In this document: positions 16,539 to 24,427 of the stretch, piece after piece
How the letters are laid out: each line of letters opens with the position of its first letter
Numbering within the stretch: position 1 is the first letter of the stretch
Assembly (NCBI RefSeq): GCF_002013895.1
Contig: NZ_MAFQ01000021.1
Location: 1 to 64,000 of the forward strand
Origin: Mycobacteroides franklinii
Lineage (GTDB): Bacteria; Actinomycetota; Actinomycetes; Mycobacteriales; Mycobacteriaceae
Length of the DNA stretch: 64,000 nt
Direction: 5' to 3'
Notes under the pieces: model-generated
What the model saw: only the letters and a program-made list of their open reading frames with translations
Database searches by the model: none
Told to the model about the DNA's origin: nothing
Position numbers and translations under genes: made by a program

Positions 16539-17575
16539 CGGTGAGCCCGCTTCGGTTGGCATTGAACGAAAATCCCTATCGTCCACTGCCATCGGTGCGC
16601 GATGCGCTCAGGCATGACATCGCGGAGGTTAATCGGTACCCCGAGTTCCTGCCGGTTGTGCTCCCGAGGCTGATTGCAGAACGCGTGGGTTTGACGCCGG
16701 AGGAAGTAGTGGTCGGCGTCGGAGCCACCGGAGTTGCGTTGCAGGTGCTGCAGGCGTTGTGTCAGCCGGGTGATTCGCTCGTCTTCGCGCACCCGACATT
16801 CGACGGCTACCCGATACTGGCCGATATCGCCGGGCTCATTCAGGTTCCGATTCCGCTGGCGGACAACGGCATGACCGATCTCGACGAACTGCTGGGAGCG
16901 GCGTATGACGCGGACGCTGCCGCGGTGGTGCTGTGCCGACCCCATAATCCGACGGGAACGCTGATACCTGCCGAACAGGTCTATGAGTTTGTCCGCCAGG
17001 CACCGCCAACCAGTGTTGTGATACTGGATGAGGCCTATATCGAATTCGTGGATCCCGATGAGCATCTCGACATCCCGCGTCTGATCGCGGCGCACCCCAA
17101 TCTGGTTGTGCTGCGTACATTCTCGAAGGCGTACGGATTGGCCGGACTGCGTATCGGCTACGGATTAGCCGCACCCGCGGTCTGTGGTGTCATCCGCCGG
17201 TACCAGCTTCCGTTCGGCATGAATCGCGCGGCCGCGGTAGCGGTGGCGGCGTCGTACGCGGCCGAAGATGAGCTGCGGTTGCGTGTGGATTCGATTGTCT
17301 ACGAACGTGACCGGCTGCGGGAGCGACTGGCTCAGATGGGCGCCCACATCCCGGAATCACACGCCAACTTCGTGTATCTCCCGGCGCGCGGCGATGGCGA
17401 GCCCTGGATGTCAATCCTAGGGACGGACGATGTCGTGGCCAAGGAGTATCCCGATGGCGGTGTTCGCCTCACCGTCGGCGATCCGCGCGAGATGGCGATC
17501 GTGGCACGGCGACTTCTGGAAGTCGACGAGATAGGTGAAAGCGCAGTGTCTCGAATGAGCAGACCTGCGTCATAG
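16535..17575 (+). CDS. PLP-dependent aminotransferase, HisC-like class I fold
   Basis: Fold-type I aminotransferase resembling histidinol-phosphate aminotransferases. Typical features are LNENPYRPLPSVRDAL at the N-terminus, the PLP-Asn/Pro motif CRPHNPTG, the Asp-Tyr segment VILDEAYIEF, the Schiff-base lysine in RTFSKAYGLAGLRIGY (Lys198), and a C-terminal Arg in VRLTVGDPREM. GTG 16535 follows a very strong GGAGGGAGG and overlaps the preceding stop. As the last gene of the SigL-type operon it probably aminates a ketone or aldehyde made upstream rather than serving histidine biosynthesis; that is inference. It converges with a methyltransferase gene across a stem-loop. Confidence 0.85.
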   Translation: MTVSPLRLALNENPYRPLPSVRDALRHDIAEVNRYPEFLPVVLPRLIAERVGLTPEEVVVGVGATGVALQVLQALCQPGDSLVFAHPTFDGYPILADIAGLIQVPIPLADNGMTDLDELLGAAYDADAAAVVLCRPHNPTGTLIPAEQVYEFVRQAPPTSVVILDEAYIEFVDPDEHLDIPRLIAAHPNLVVLRTFSKAYGLAGLRIGYGLAAPAVCGVIRRYQLPFGMNRAAAVAVAASYAAEDELRLRVDSIVYERDRLRERLAQMGAHIPESHANFVYLPARGDGEPWMSILGTDDVVAKEYPDGGVRLTVGDPREMAIVARRLLEVDEIGESAVSRMSRPAS

Positions 17576-17578
17576 ACT

Positions 17579-17645
17579 GGTTGGCCGCGGCGATCCGTCC
17601 CCCCGATTGCCGGCCCCGAAACGGCAAGGACCGTCGCGGCCAACC
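17579..17645. terminator. Nested stem-loop between convergent genes
   Basis: Arms at 17579-17592 (GGTTGGCCGCGGCG) and 17632-17645 pair over 14 bp with one G-T. A second stem TTGCCG/CGGCAA lies inside. There is no T tract, but the position between two convergent genes fits a bidirectional terminator or transcript-end structure. Confidence 0.55.
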
Positions 17646-17652
17646 CCACTTC

Positions 17653-18477
17653 TCAGAACGCGTAGCGGTGATACTGCGCCATGTACCGCACCTTCGTAGA
17701 TAGCGACATGGCCTTCGCCAGTAGCCGATACCACCCGGACACCTGCCGAAATACCGGGGTGTCGAACGGCGATTCCCACTCCACCAGCCGCAGCTGCGGC
17801 ACTGCGCGGATGACATCGTCAGGTCCGTCGATTCCCCAATACAGTGTCGCGCCGGAGCGCCGAACCACGGCGTTGGACCACTGCGTCTTGATGCCGAAAT
17901 GGCTGAATGCATCGAATTGCAGCTCCCCGGAAGGGAAGTGGTCGACGATCCGGCGAAGCAGCCCAACGCCGTCCTCTTCCTTGAGGTACATCGTCAGCCC
18001 CTCGCCGAGCATCAGCACCGGACGATCCCTCGGAATGTCGGCGAGCCACGCGGGGTCCGTCACCGACGCCGACACGACGTGGTTGTGCTCCGCCGCCGGA
18101 TACAGCTGGTGACGCAGCACGGCTACATCGGGGTAGTCGACGTCATACCACTCGACTCCGGGGCCTGGTCGCAGCCTGAAGTACCTGCCGTCCAAGCCGC
18201 ATCCAAGATGCAACACGACCGCCCGATCGTGTGTCGCTAGGAACTCACGGGCCCATTGATCGAAGTGGGCCGAGCGTGTCGTCACGCCGGGTGACTTGCC
18301 GGCGGTGATGGTCGTCTTGGACCAGTCGTAGTCGATGCGGTTGGCGATGTCGCGGGCCAGTCGATCGCCGAGGATCGGTTCGGGCAGATCCGCGTCGAGG
18401 GCCTTGGCGTAGAACGTCGCCAGCATGGTCTGCGGTGCCCCGCTGAGGTCGACGTGAATCTTCTCGGAGTGGCTCAT
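17653..18477 (-). CDS. Class I SAM-dependent methyltransferase (TcmP/LCM-like)
   Basis: Putative O-methyltransferase of the leucine carboxyl methyltransferase/TcmP-like family, 274 residues. The SAM loop is VVLHLGCGLDGRYFRL, followed by the acidic strand VEWYDVDYPDV and PVLMLGEGLTMYL. This family methylates carboxylates or hydroxyls of small molecules or polyketides. ATG 18477 follows a TAGCGT box ending seven bases upstream, implying a leaderless mRNA divergent from dop. It converges with the aminotransferase of the ThDP operon, so it might modify that pathway's product, though it is transcribed from the other strand. Confidence 0.78.
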   Translation of the reverse strand: MSHSEKIHVDLSGAPQTMLATFYAKALDADLPEPILGDRLARDIANRIDYDWSKTTITAGKSPGVTTRSAHFDQWAREFLATHDRAVVLHLGCGLDGRYFRLRPGPGVEWYDVDYPDVAVLRHQLYPAAEHNHVVSASVTDPAWLADIPRDRPVLMLGEGLTMYLKEEDGVGLLRRIVDHFPSGELQFDAFSHFGIKTQWSNAVVRRSGATLYWGIDGPDDVIRAVPQLRLVEWESPFDTPVFRQVSGWYRLLAKAMSLSTKVRYMAQYHRYAF

Positions 18478-18536
18478 GAACCCGACGCTAAGGCCGATTT
18501 TGAGGCACACGGAGCAGTCTGAACAGTCCCCGGCGT

Positions 18537-18569
18537 GGTGTTCAGCCCAGCCTCTCTAGGCTGAACACC
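18537..18569. promoter_or_regulatory. dop promoter with perfect inverted repeat abutting the start codon
   Basis: Perfect 11-bp arms GGTGTTCAGCC (18537-18547) and GGCTGAACACC (18559-18569) are separated by 11 bases, and the right arm ends directly at the dop ATG. A -10 box TAGGCT at 18557-18562 overlaps the right arm, placing the predicted start of transcription at or near the ATG. The repeat could be an operator or a hairpin. Confidence 0.6.
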
Positions 18570-20066
18570 ATGCAACGGATCATCGGTACCGAGGTTGAGT
18601 ACGGCATTTCGTCGCCCACGGACCCCGCCGCCAATCCGATTCTCACCTCCACGCAGGCGGTGCTGGCCTACGCCGCGGCCTCGGGGATTCAGCGCGCCAA
18701 GCGCACCCGCTGGGACTACGAGGTCGAATCGCCGCTGCGCGACGCCCGTGGCTTCGACCTGGGCCGCACCACGGGTCCGGCTCCGATCGTCGATGCCGAC
18801 GAGGTGGGGGCGGCCAACATGATCCTGACCAACGGTGCCCGCCTGTACGTCGATCATGCGCACCCGGAGTACTCGGCGCCGGAATGCACCAACCCGTTGG
18901 ACGCCGTCATCTGGGACAAGGCCGGCGAGCGGGTGATGGAGGCCGCCGCGCGGCACGTCGCCAGCGTGCCCGGCGCCGCCCGGCTGCAGCTCTACAAGAA
19001 CAACATTGACGGTAAGGGTGCCTCTTACGGCACGCACGAGAACTACCTGATGGACCGCCAGACGCCGTTCTCGGCGATCATCGCGGGCCTCACCCCGTTC
19101 TTCGTATCGCGCCAGGTCGTGACGGGTTCCGGTCGGGTGGGCATCGGGCCCTCCGGCGACGACTCGGGTTTCCAGCTCTCGCAGCGCGCCGACTACATCG
19201 AGGTCGAGGTGGGTCTGGAAACCACCCTCAAGCGGGGCATCATCAACACCCGCGACGAACCGCATGCCGATGCCGACAAATATCGCCGGCTGCACGTCAT
19301 CATCGGGGACGCCAATCTTGCCGAGACGTCGACATTCCTCAAGGTGGGTACCACCTCGCTGGTGCTCGATCTGATCGAGTCCGGGGCCGATCTGTCGGAC
19401 CTGGCGCTGGCCCGACCGGTGCACGCGGTGCATGTGATCAGTCGTGATCCGTCGCTGCGGGCCACCGTGGCCCTGGCGGACGGCCGAGAGCTGACAGGGC
19501 TTGCGCTGCAGCGCATTTACTTGGAGCGGGTGGCCGAGCTGGTCGCGTCCCGCGATCCAGATCCTCAGGCCGACCATGTACTTCAGGTGTGGGCCAAGGT
19601 CCTGGATCTCTTGGAGCGTGACCCGATGGAATGCGCGGACCTGCTGGATTGGCCCGCCAAGCTGCGGTTGTTGGAGGGATTCCGCCAGCGCGAGAACCTG
19701 ACCTGGTCGGCGCCGCGCCTGCACCTGGTCGATCTGCAGTATTCCGATGTACGTCTCGACAAGGGGCTCTACAACCGGTTGGTCGCCCGCGGTTCCATGC
19801 AGCGGATGGTCACCGAGCAGCAGGTGCTGGACGCGGTGACCAGGCCTCCCACGGACACCCGTGCCTACTTCCGTGGCGAGTGCCTGCGTCGTTTCGGGGC
19901 CGATATCGCCGCAGCCAGCTGGGACTCGGTGATCTTCGATCTGGGCGGGGATTCGCTTGTCCGGATTCCAACGCTGGAGCCGCTGCGTGGCAGCAAGAGC
20001 CACGTGGGCTCGCTGCTGGACTCGGTCGATTCGGCCGCTGAACTGGTCGATCAGCTCACCACATAA
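18570..20066 (+). CDS. dop: Depupylase/deamidase Dop
   Basis: Carboxylate-amine-ligase-fold enzyme that deamidates the C-terminal Gln of Pup to Glu and removes Pup from substrates. It begins MQRIIGTEVEYGISSPTD with the conserved Glu in the ATP/Mg site. YKNNIDGKGASYGTHENYL and IINTRDEPHADADKYRRLHVI are shared with PafA. The insertion near residues 37-80 (IQRAKRTRWDYEVESPLRDARGFDLGR) is the Dop-specific loop. At 498 residues it matches the family. There is no Shine-Dalgarno; TAGGCT lies seven bases upstream, so translation is likely leaderless. pup follows 90 bases downstream with its own possible promoter. Confidence 0.96.
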   Translation: MQRIIGTEVEYGISSPTDPAANPILTSTQAVLAYAAASGIQRAKRTRWDYEVESPLRDARGFDLGRTTGPAPIVDADEVGAANMILTNGARLYVDHAHPEYSAPECTNPLDAVIWDKAGERVMEAAARHVASVPGAARLQLYKNNIDGKGASYGTHENYLMDRQTPFSAIIAGLTPFFVSRQVVTGSGRVGIGPSGDDSGFQLSQRADYIEVEVGLETTLKRGIINTRDEPHADADKYRRLHVIIGDANLAETSTFLKVGTTSLVLDLIESGADLSDLALARPVHAVHVISRDPSLRATVALADGRELTGLALQRIYLERVAELVASRDPDPQADHVLQVWAKVLDLLERDPMECADLLDWPAKLRLLEGFRQRENLTWSAPRLHLVDLQYSDVRLDKGLYNRLVARGSMQRMVTEQQVLDAVTRPPTDTRAYFRGECLRRFGADIAAASWDSVIFDLGGDSLVRIPTLEPLRGSKSHVGSLLDSVDSAAELVDQLTT

Positions 20067-20117
20067 CGGGTTCGGCGACGCACGCCCACGAAACGTCACG
20101 TCGTCGGCGCTGCCCGG

Positions 20118-20123
20118 TAGGCT
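20118..20123 (+). promoter_or_regulatory. Possible -10 box for pup
   Basis: TAGGCTGAACA at 20118-20128 is the same eleven bases found at the dop -10 region (18557-18567). Here the box lies 33 bases before the pup ATG, leaving room for AGGAGG at 20146-20151, so pup would have a short leader. Confidence 0.45.
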
Positions 20124-20156
20124 GAACAGAACCGACCTAGCAGTCAGGAGGCAGCG

Positions 20157-20351
20157 ATGGCGCAGGAGCAGACTAAGCGCGGTGGTGGCGGTGACGAGGA
20201 AGATGTCACCGACCTTGGGGGACCGGCCGGGCAGGAGCGCCGCGAAAAGCTGGCGGAGGACACTGACGATCTGCTCGACGAGATCGACGACGTGCTGGAA
20301 GAGAACGCCGAGGACTTCGTGCGGGCGTACGTCCAAAAGGGTGGCCAGTGA
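20157..20351 (+). CDS. pup: Prokaryotic ubiquitin-like protein Pup
   Basis: Small, intrinsically disordered modifier attached to lysines of proteins destined for the proteasome. It has 64 residues, an N-terminal charged part (MAQEQTKRGGGGDEED), the helical Mpa-binding region (ERREKLAEDTDDLLDEIDDVLEENAEDFVRAY) and a C-terminal GGQ. The terminal Gln must be deamidated by Dop before PafA can ligate it. AGGAGG five bases before ATG 20157 is strong. Its stop overlaps the prcB GTG. Confidence 0.98.
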   Translation: MAQEQTKRGGGGDEEDVTDLGGPAGQERREKLAEDTDDLLDEIDDVLEENAEDFVRAYVQKGGQ

Positions 20352-21217
20352 TCTGGCGCGATGACTCGATCGCGCCCCAGCAGTTCACCCGACATTCGCA
20401 CCTTTCGTCGTTCTCCGAGTACCTGAGGATTCAGGCCCCGGAGTTGCTTCCGGCGGTCGGAAAGGCGTCAAGCGAAGTGATCGCGAACTTGCCGCACGGC
20501 ACCACGATCGTGGCGCTCACGTACCGCGGTGGAGTCCTGATCGCGGGTGATCGGCGCGCGACTCAGGGCAACTACATTGCTAATCGCGATATCGACAAGG
20601 TGCAGATCACCGACAACTACTCCGCGACCGGTATCGCCGGAACCGCAGCCATCGCCGTCGAATTCGCGCGGTTGTACGCCGTCGAGCTGGAGCATTACGA
20701 GAAGCTCGAAGGTGTGCCGCTGACCTTCAACGGCAAAGCCAATCGGCTCTCGGCTCTGGTACGCGGCAATCTCGCGGCGGCCATGCAGGGACTGGTGGCG
20801 GTGCCGCTGTTGGTGGGCTATGACATCGATGACCCCAACGGTGAAACCGCTGGGCGCATTGTGTCTTTCGATGTCGCGGGTGGCTGGCACGTGGAGAGCG
20901 ACGGATACCAGGCTGTGGGTTCGGGCTCGATGTTCGCCAAGTCTTCGATCAAGAAACTGTACAAGCCCGGTGGCGATGCGCTGGGTGCGCTGGCGGTGGC
21001 CGTGGAGTCGCTCTACGACGCGGCCGACGACGATTCGGCAACGGGTGGACCGGATCTGGTGCGCCGGGTGTTCCCGACAGCAGTTCGGATCGATTCCGGG
21101 GGAGCGATCCGGGTACCCGAGGCCGATATCGAACGCATCGCGCGCGAGGTGATCGAGAAGCGGACCGAAGCGGCACGTGCCGAATCAGAATTGCGTGAAT
21201 CGGGAGGTAGGTCATGA
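20348..21217 (+). CDS. prcB: Proteasome beta subunit PrcB
   Basis: Catalytic beta subunit of the 20S proteasome. A propeptide of about 51 residues ends LPHG, after which self-cleavage exposes Thr52 (TTIVALTYRGGVLIAGDRRAT). Lys and Asp residues of the N-terminal nucleophile hydrolase site are visible in GDRRAT and DKVQITD. Its 289 residues match M. tuberculosis PrcB. The GTG start overlaps the pup stop (GTGA), and the end overlaps prcA (ATGA), so the three are translationally coupled. Confidence 0.97.
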   Translation: MIWRDDSIAPQQFTRHSHLSSFSEYLRIQAPELLPAVGKASSEVIANLPHGTTIVALTYRGGVLIAGDRRATQGNYIANRDIDKVQITDNYSATGIAGTAAIAVEFARLYAVELEHYEKLEGVPLTFNGKANRLSALVRGNLAAAMQGLVAVPLLVGYDIDDPNGETAGRIVSFDVAGGWHVESDGYQAVGSGSMFAKSSIKKLYKPGGDALGALAVAVESLYDAADDDSATGGPDLVRRVFPTAVRIDSGGAIRVPEADIERIAREVIEKRTEAARAESELRESGGRS

Positions 21218-22038
21218 CCTTTCCGTACTATGCGTCGGTCGAGCAGCTCATGCGCGACCGTTCGGAGTTGGCGCGCAAGGGAATTAGCCGCGGTCGTTCG
21301 GTGGTGGCGTTGACGTACGCCGACGGGGTGCTGTTCGTCGCCGAGAATCCGTCGAACTCGCTGCAGAAGGTCAGTGAGGTGTACGACCGGGTGGGCTTCG
21401 CGGCCGTCGGAAAGTTCAATGAATTCGACCGGCTGCGCCGTGGCGGCATTCAGTGGGCCGATATGCGCGGCTATGCCTACGACCGCCGTGACGTGAGCGG
21501 GCGGCAGTTGGCCAACATCTACGCCGAGGCACTCGGCACCATCTTCAATGAGCAGGCCAAGCCCTATGAGGTGGAGCTGTGCGTCGGCGAGGTGGCTCAC
21601 TACGGTCGGGACACCGACCCGGTGCTCTACCGGATCACCTACGACGGGTCGATCGCCGACGAACCGCATTGGGTGGTCATGGGCGGGAACACCGAGCCGG
21701 TGATCAACTCGCTCAAGGAGAGTTACGCCGAGGGCGCCACGCTCAAGGACGCGGTCGGGTTCGCGGTGAAGGCGCTGCAGGCCGGGGCCAGTGCCGGTAC
21801 CTCCAACGGCTCGGCCGAGGGCAGAGTGCTCGGCGGGCTTGAGGTTGCGGTACTGGAGCAGAGCCGTCCGCGGCGCGCGTTCCGGCGGATCAAGGGTGCC
21901 GCGCTGGAAGCGCTGTTGCCCGAGGACTTCTCGCCGGGGCAGACGGAGGGCGGCGGCGATCCCGCGCCAGAATCCGGCGATTCGAAGGATTCCGACGTCA
22001 AGGATGCCAAGGACTCCAAGAAGACCAAGGACAGCTAG
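21214..22038 (+). CDS. prcA: Proteasome alpha subunit PrcA
   Basis: Structural alpha subunit forming the outer rings and gate of the 20S proteasome. It begins MTFPYYASVEQLMRDRSELARKGISRGRSVVALTY, matching the gating N-terminus of mycobacterial PrcA. It lacks a catalytic Thr, as expected. The C-terminal 35 residues are a Lys/Asp/Ser tail (DSKDSDVKDAKDSKKTKDS), low-complexity and probably disordered. Length is 274. It is coupled to prcB through ATGA and followed five bases later by a PAP2 gene. Confidence 0.97.
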   Translation: MTFPYYASVEQLMRDRSELARKGISRGRSVVALTYADGVLFVAENPSNSLQKVSEVYDRVGFAAVGKFNEFDRLRRGGIQWADMRGYAYDRRDVSGRQLANIYAEALGTIFNEQAKPYEVELCVGEVAHYGRDTDPVLYRITYDGSIADEPHWVVMGGNTEPVINSLKESYAEGATLKDAVGFAVKALQAGASAGTSNGSAEGRVLGGLEVAVLEQSRPRRAFRRIKGAALEALLPEDFSPGQTEGGGDPAPESGDSKDSDVKDAKDSKKTKDS

Positions 22039-22043
22039 GCTTC

Positions 22044-22688
22044 GTGCTTTCGTCTCGACAATGGCCGGCGGCCGTTGGCTTGGTCCTCGCTGCGCTCTTC
22101 GTGGCACTGGGATTCATCGCGCATGCCGCGCATGCCGGCACCGGCGTTGACCACGCGGTGCTGGACTCCATGCTGGCCCAGCGCCGACAGTGGCTGACAC
22201 CCATCGCCGTGTTCATCACCGACGTGGTGGGGCCCAACGGCATGTGGCCGCTCGGGATCGTGGTCGGTGCGGTGCTCTGGTGGCGGTGGCGGACAGCGCT
22301 ACCCGCGCTGGTAATCATCGGAACCCTGATCGCGACCAGAATCGCCACTCCGGTGACCAAACACATCGTGGCTACCCAGCGTCCGCCGCACGCCGTCCGG
22401 TTGGTGGTGGAGAACTCCCCGTCGTATCCGTCGGGGCATTCGTTGACGACGATCTCGGTGTTGGGCGTACTCGCGGTGATCCTCGGCTACGGGCACAGCC
22501 GCACCATCCGAATCTGGTTGTGGCTGACGGTGGCCGTCGGCACGGTCGCGGTTGCCCTGACGCGGCTGTATCTGGGTGTGCACTGGCTCTCCGATGTCAC
22601 CGGGGGTGTGCTGCTGGGCAGCCTGATCAGCCTGGTAGCCGGATCGCTGTTTGGGCGATATGCGCCCAGGAACTTATCCACAGCCTGA
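22044..22688 (+). CDS. PAP2-family membrane phosphatase
   Basis: Integral membrane lipid phosphatase of the PAP2/undecaprenyl-pyrophosphate phosphatase type. The three signature blocks are present: KHIVATQRP, PSYPSGHSLT, and TRLYLGVHWLSDV with the catalytic His. Hydrophobic helices include AVGLVLAALFVALGFIAHA, MWPLGIVVGAVLW, VLGVLAVILG and IWLWLTVAVGTVAVAL. At 214 residues it is a typical single-domain member. GTG 22044 lies five bases after the prcA stop, so it may be co-transcribed with the proteasome genes. Lipid substrate unknown. Confidence 0.82.
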   Translation: MLSSRQWPAAVGLVLAALFVALGFIAHAAHAGTGVDHAVLDSMLAQRRQWLTPIAVFITDVVGPNGMWPLGIVVGAVLWWRWRTALPALVIIGTLIATRIATPVTKHIVATQRPPHAVRLVVENSPSYPSGHSLTTISVLGVLAVILGYGHSRTIRIWLWLTVAVGTVAVALTRLYLGVHWLSDVTGGVLLGSLISLVAGSLFGRYAPRNLSTA

Positions 22689-22764
22689 AAATCGGCGGAA
22701 CCATACGCCGGTGCCGGCGGTCCTACCTGCTATCGAACCCGTTTAGCATCAGGTAGGAGCTGCC

Positions 22765-23124
22765 ATGTCCGGCGACGAAGAGGACACGTACATAAATCTG
22801 GCGACGCTGCGGCTCGCCGACGGCGCGTGCGAGGAGCTGGCCACGCGCTGTGAGTTGCTCCGGAGCGCATTCGCCGGGGTCATCGCGCGCCTGGACACCT
22901 TCGCACCCGCCAACCACGTCATCTTCGGCGACTGTGAGGAGGGGCGGGGGTGGGGCCGGGTCGTTCACGACGCCGCCCAGGCGCCGACGGGCTCGCTGGC
23001 CGCGGTGCTCGAACAGCATCGCTGCGTGCTGACCGAATTCGCCGAGACCTTTCGGCGCATCGGTGATGCCTATGCGGAAGCCGACACGGGTTCGGCCGAC
23101 TGCACCCGCAGGGCGCTGCGATGA
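22765..23124 (+). CDS. WXG100/ESX-type small secretion-associated protein
   Basis: A 119-residue helical protein, probably a type VII secretion partner. It has a long helix, a GWG turn (GRGWGRVV) similar to the WXG turn of ESAT-6-like proteins, a second helix (VLEQHRCVLTEFAETFRRIGDAYAEAD) and a YxxxD motif (YAEAD) near the end, which is the general ESX export signal. The stop overlaps the next gene (ATGA), which encodes a larger WXG-like protein, so the two likely form a secreted heterodimer. No ESX machinery genes are visible here. Only the fold class is inferred. Confidence 0.65.
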   Translation: MSGDEEDTYINLATLRLADGACEELATRCELLRSAFAGVIARLDTFAPANHVIFGDCEEGRGWGRVVHDAAQAPTGSLAAVLEQHRCVLTEFAETFRRIGDAYAEADTGSADCTRRALR

Positions 23125-24302
23125 CCGCGACCGTACGCCCCGACGAATGGCATGGGGACAAATGGAGCCACGAGTCGATCATGGACATGCAGGCACGGAT
23201 GGCGCCGGAGGACATCAAGCGCTTCGCCGAAGAATGGAAAAGCACACTGCGGGGCCTGGATTCGCTGTTCACCACCTTCCTGGAGGACGTGACAGCGACG
23301 ATTCAGGACGGCTGGAGCGGCTCCGGGGCACGCGCGGCGCTGGGCACCATGCGGGAGTACGTCGAAAATTCGCGCATCGCACTCGAACAGGCATTAACCC
23401 TGTCCTCGGGTCTGGACGTGTTGGCAAGGGCCACGGGCGAACTGCAGCAGCAGATCGCGCCCCCGCCCACACCGGTGCTGGTGGACAAGCTGGGGGAAAT
23501 TCCTCGCTGGCGTGCGTCGTTCGCCGAGCAGTTGGGCCTGTGGGAGCAGGCCCTGAATCAGGTGCGGACCGTGTACAGCGGCCCGGCGATACAGGCCGGC
23601 AACGCCGTCGCCGCGCTGATCGGCCCACAGGATCGACTTCGCTTCGGCTTCGGGCCGGATGTCAGCGCCGCCGTACCCGGGCAGTCGCCGGACGAACAAG
23701 CCGAGCGGGCCGCGGAGTTCCTGGCCCGGTGGGGCCCGGGCGAGCACGAGCCCAATCTGCCGCAGACGATGCCCCCGCCTGCGCAGGTACCGCTCACGGT
23801 GATGGGAGTTCCGGGTAATCCGTTCCCGGGCAAGAGTTCCGCAATAGGTTCGACGCCCGGATCCGGGGTCGACGAACGTGGTGAAGACGATGTCTATGCG
23901 GGTCAGGATTGGATGCGCGATCCCCTCTGGCATGAGAGCCCAACGCGCAGTGCGGGGTTCGAATCGGCGACGCCCGGCACCGGTCGGTCGCTGTCTGCCG
24001 ACCGGATGCCGGCATTCGGTTCGGGACCCACTGTGGCGGGCACCGGCGGTATCGGTGGTGGTGCGGCAACTCGGCCGTGGGGCTCGATGATGCCGATGAT
24101 GGGCGCATACCCACCACACGCAAGCCAGCGGCGTGGCGACGAGAACGAGCACTACAGCCCGCCGTATCTGGTGAATGCCGACAACACCCGAGAGCTGCTC
24201 GGGGATCTGCCCAAGGGAGCGGCCCCGGTCATCGGGCTGTGGGACAGCGATAGTGACGACGAGTTGGGGCCATCGCCGCGGCGCGGGTTTCGTTCGCGCT
24301 GA
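23121..24302 (+). CDS. Large WXG100/PPE-like type VII secretion substrate
   Basis: A 393-residue protein with a helical N-terminal domain containing a WSG turn (IQDGWSGSGARAALGTM) between two long helices, as in PPE or EspB-type substrates, followed by a Pro/Gly-rich region from about residue 215. The C-terminal block (SPPYLVNADNTRELLGDLPKGAAPVIG) resembles the conserved tail of several actinobacterial ESX-associated proteins. It is coupled to the upstream small protein by ATGA. Secretion and function are inferred; there is no enzymatic motif. Confidence 0.65.
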   Translation: MTATVRPDEWHGDKWSHESIMDMQARMAPEDIKRFAEEWKSTLRGLDSLFTTFLEDVTATIQDGWSGSGARAALGTMREYVENSRIALEQALTLSSGLDVLARATGELQQQIAPPPTPVLVDKLGEIPRWRASFAEQLGLWEQALNQVRTVYSGPAIQAGNAVAALIGPQDRLRFGFGPDVSAAVPGQSPDEQAERAAEFLARWGPGEHEPNLPQTMPPPAQVPLTVMGVPGNPFPGKSSAIGSTPGSGVDERGEDDVYAGQDWMRDPLWHESPTRSAGFESATPGTGRSLSADRMPAFGSGPTVAGTGGIGGGAATRPWGSMMPMMGAYPPHASQRRGDENEHYSPPYLVNADNTRELLGDLPKGAAPVIGLWDSDSDDELGPSPRRGFRSR

Positions 24303-24427
24303 GTCAGACCATTGAGGGCCGGGGTTTGCGCCGGTATGAATACCAAGTGCCTTCGACACTATCCGCTGATTGCTGCTGTTGCGTGACGCCGTTTCCTAGC
24401 GCCTAGCCACAGAAAGTACTTCGCATA

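Noticed and set aside
18474..20336. A 620-codon open frame antisense to dop
   Set aside because: It mirrors dop codon by codon, lacks recognisable domains, and dop is certain. GC-rich genes commonly leave such open antisense frames.
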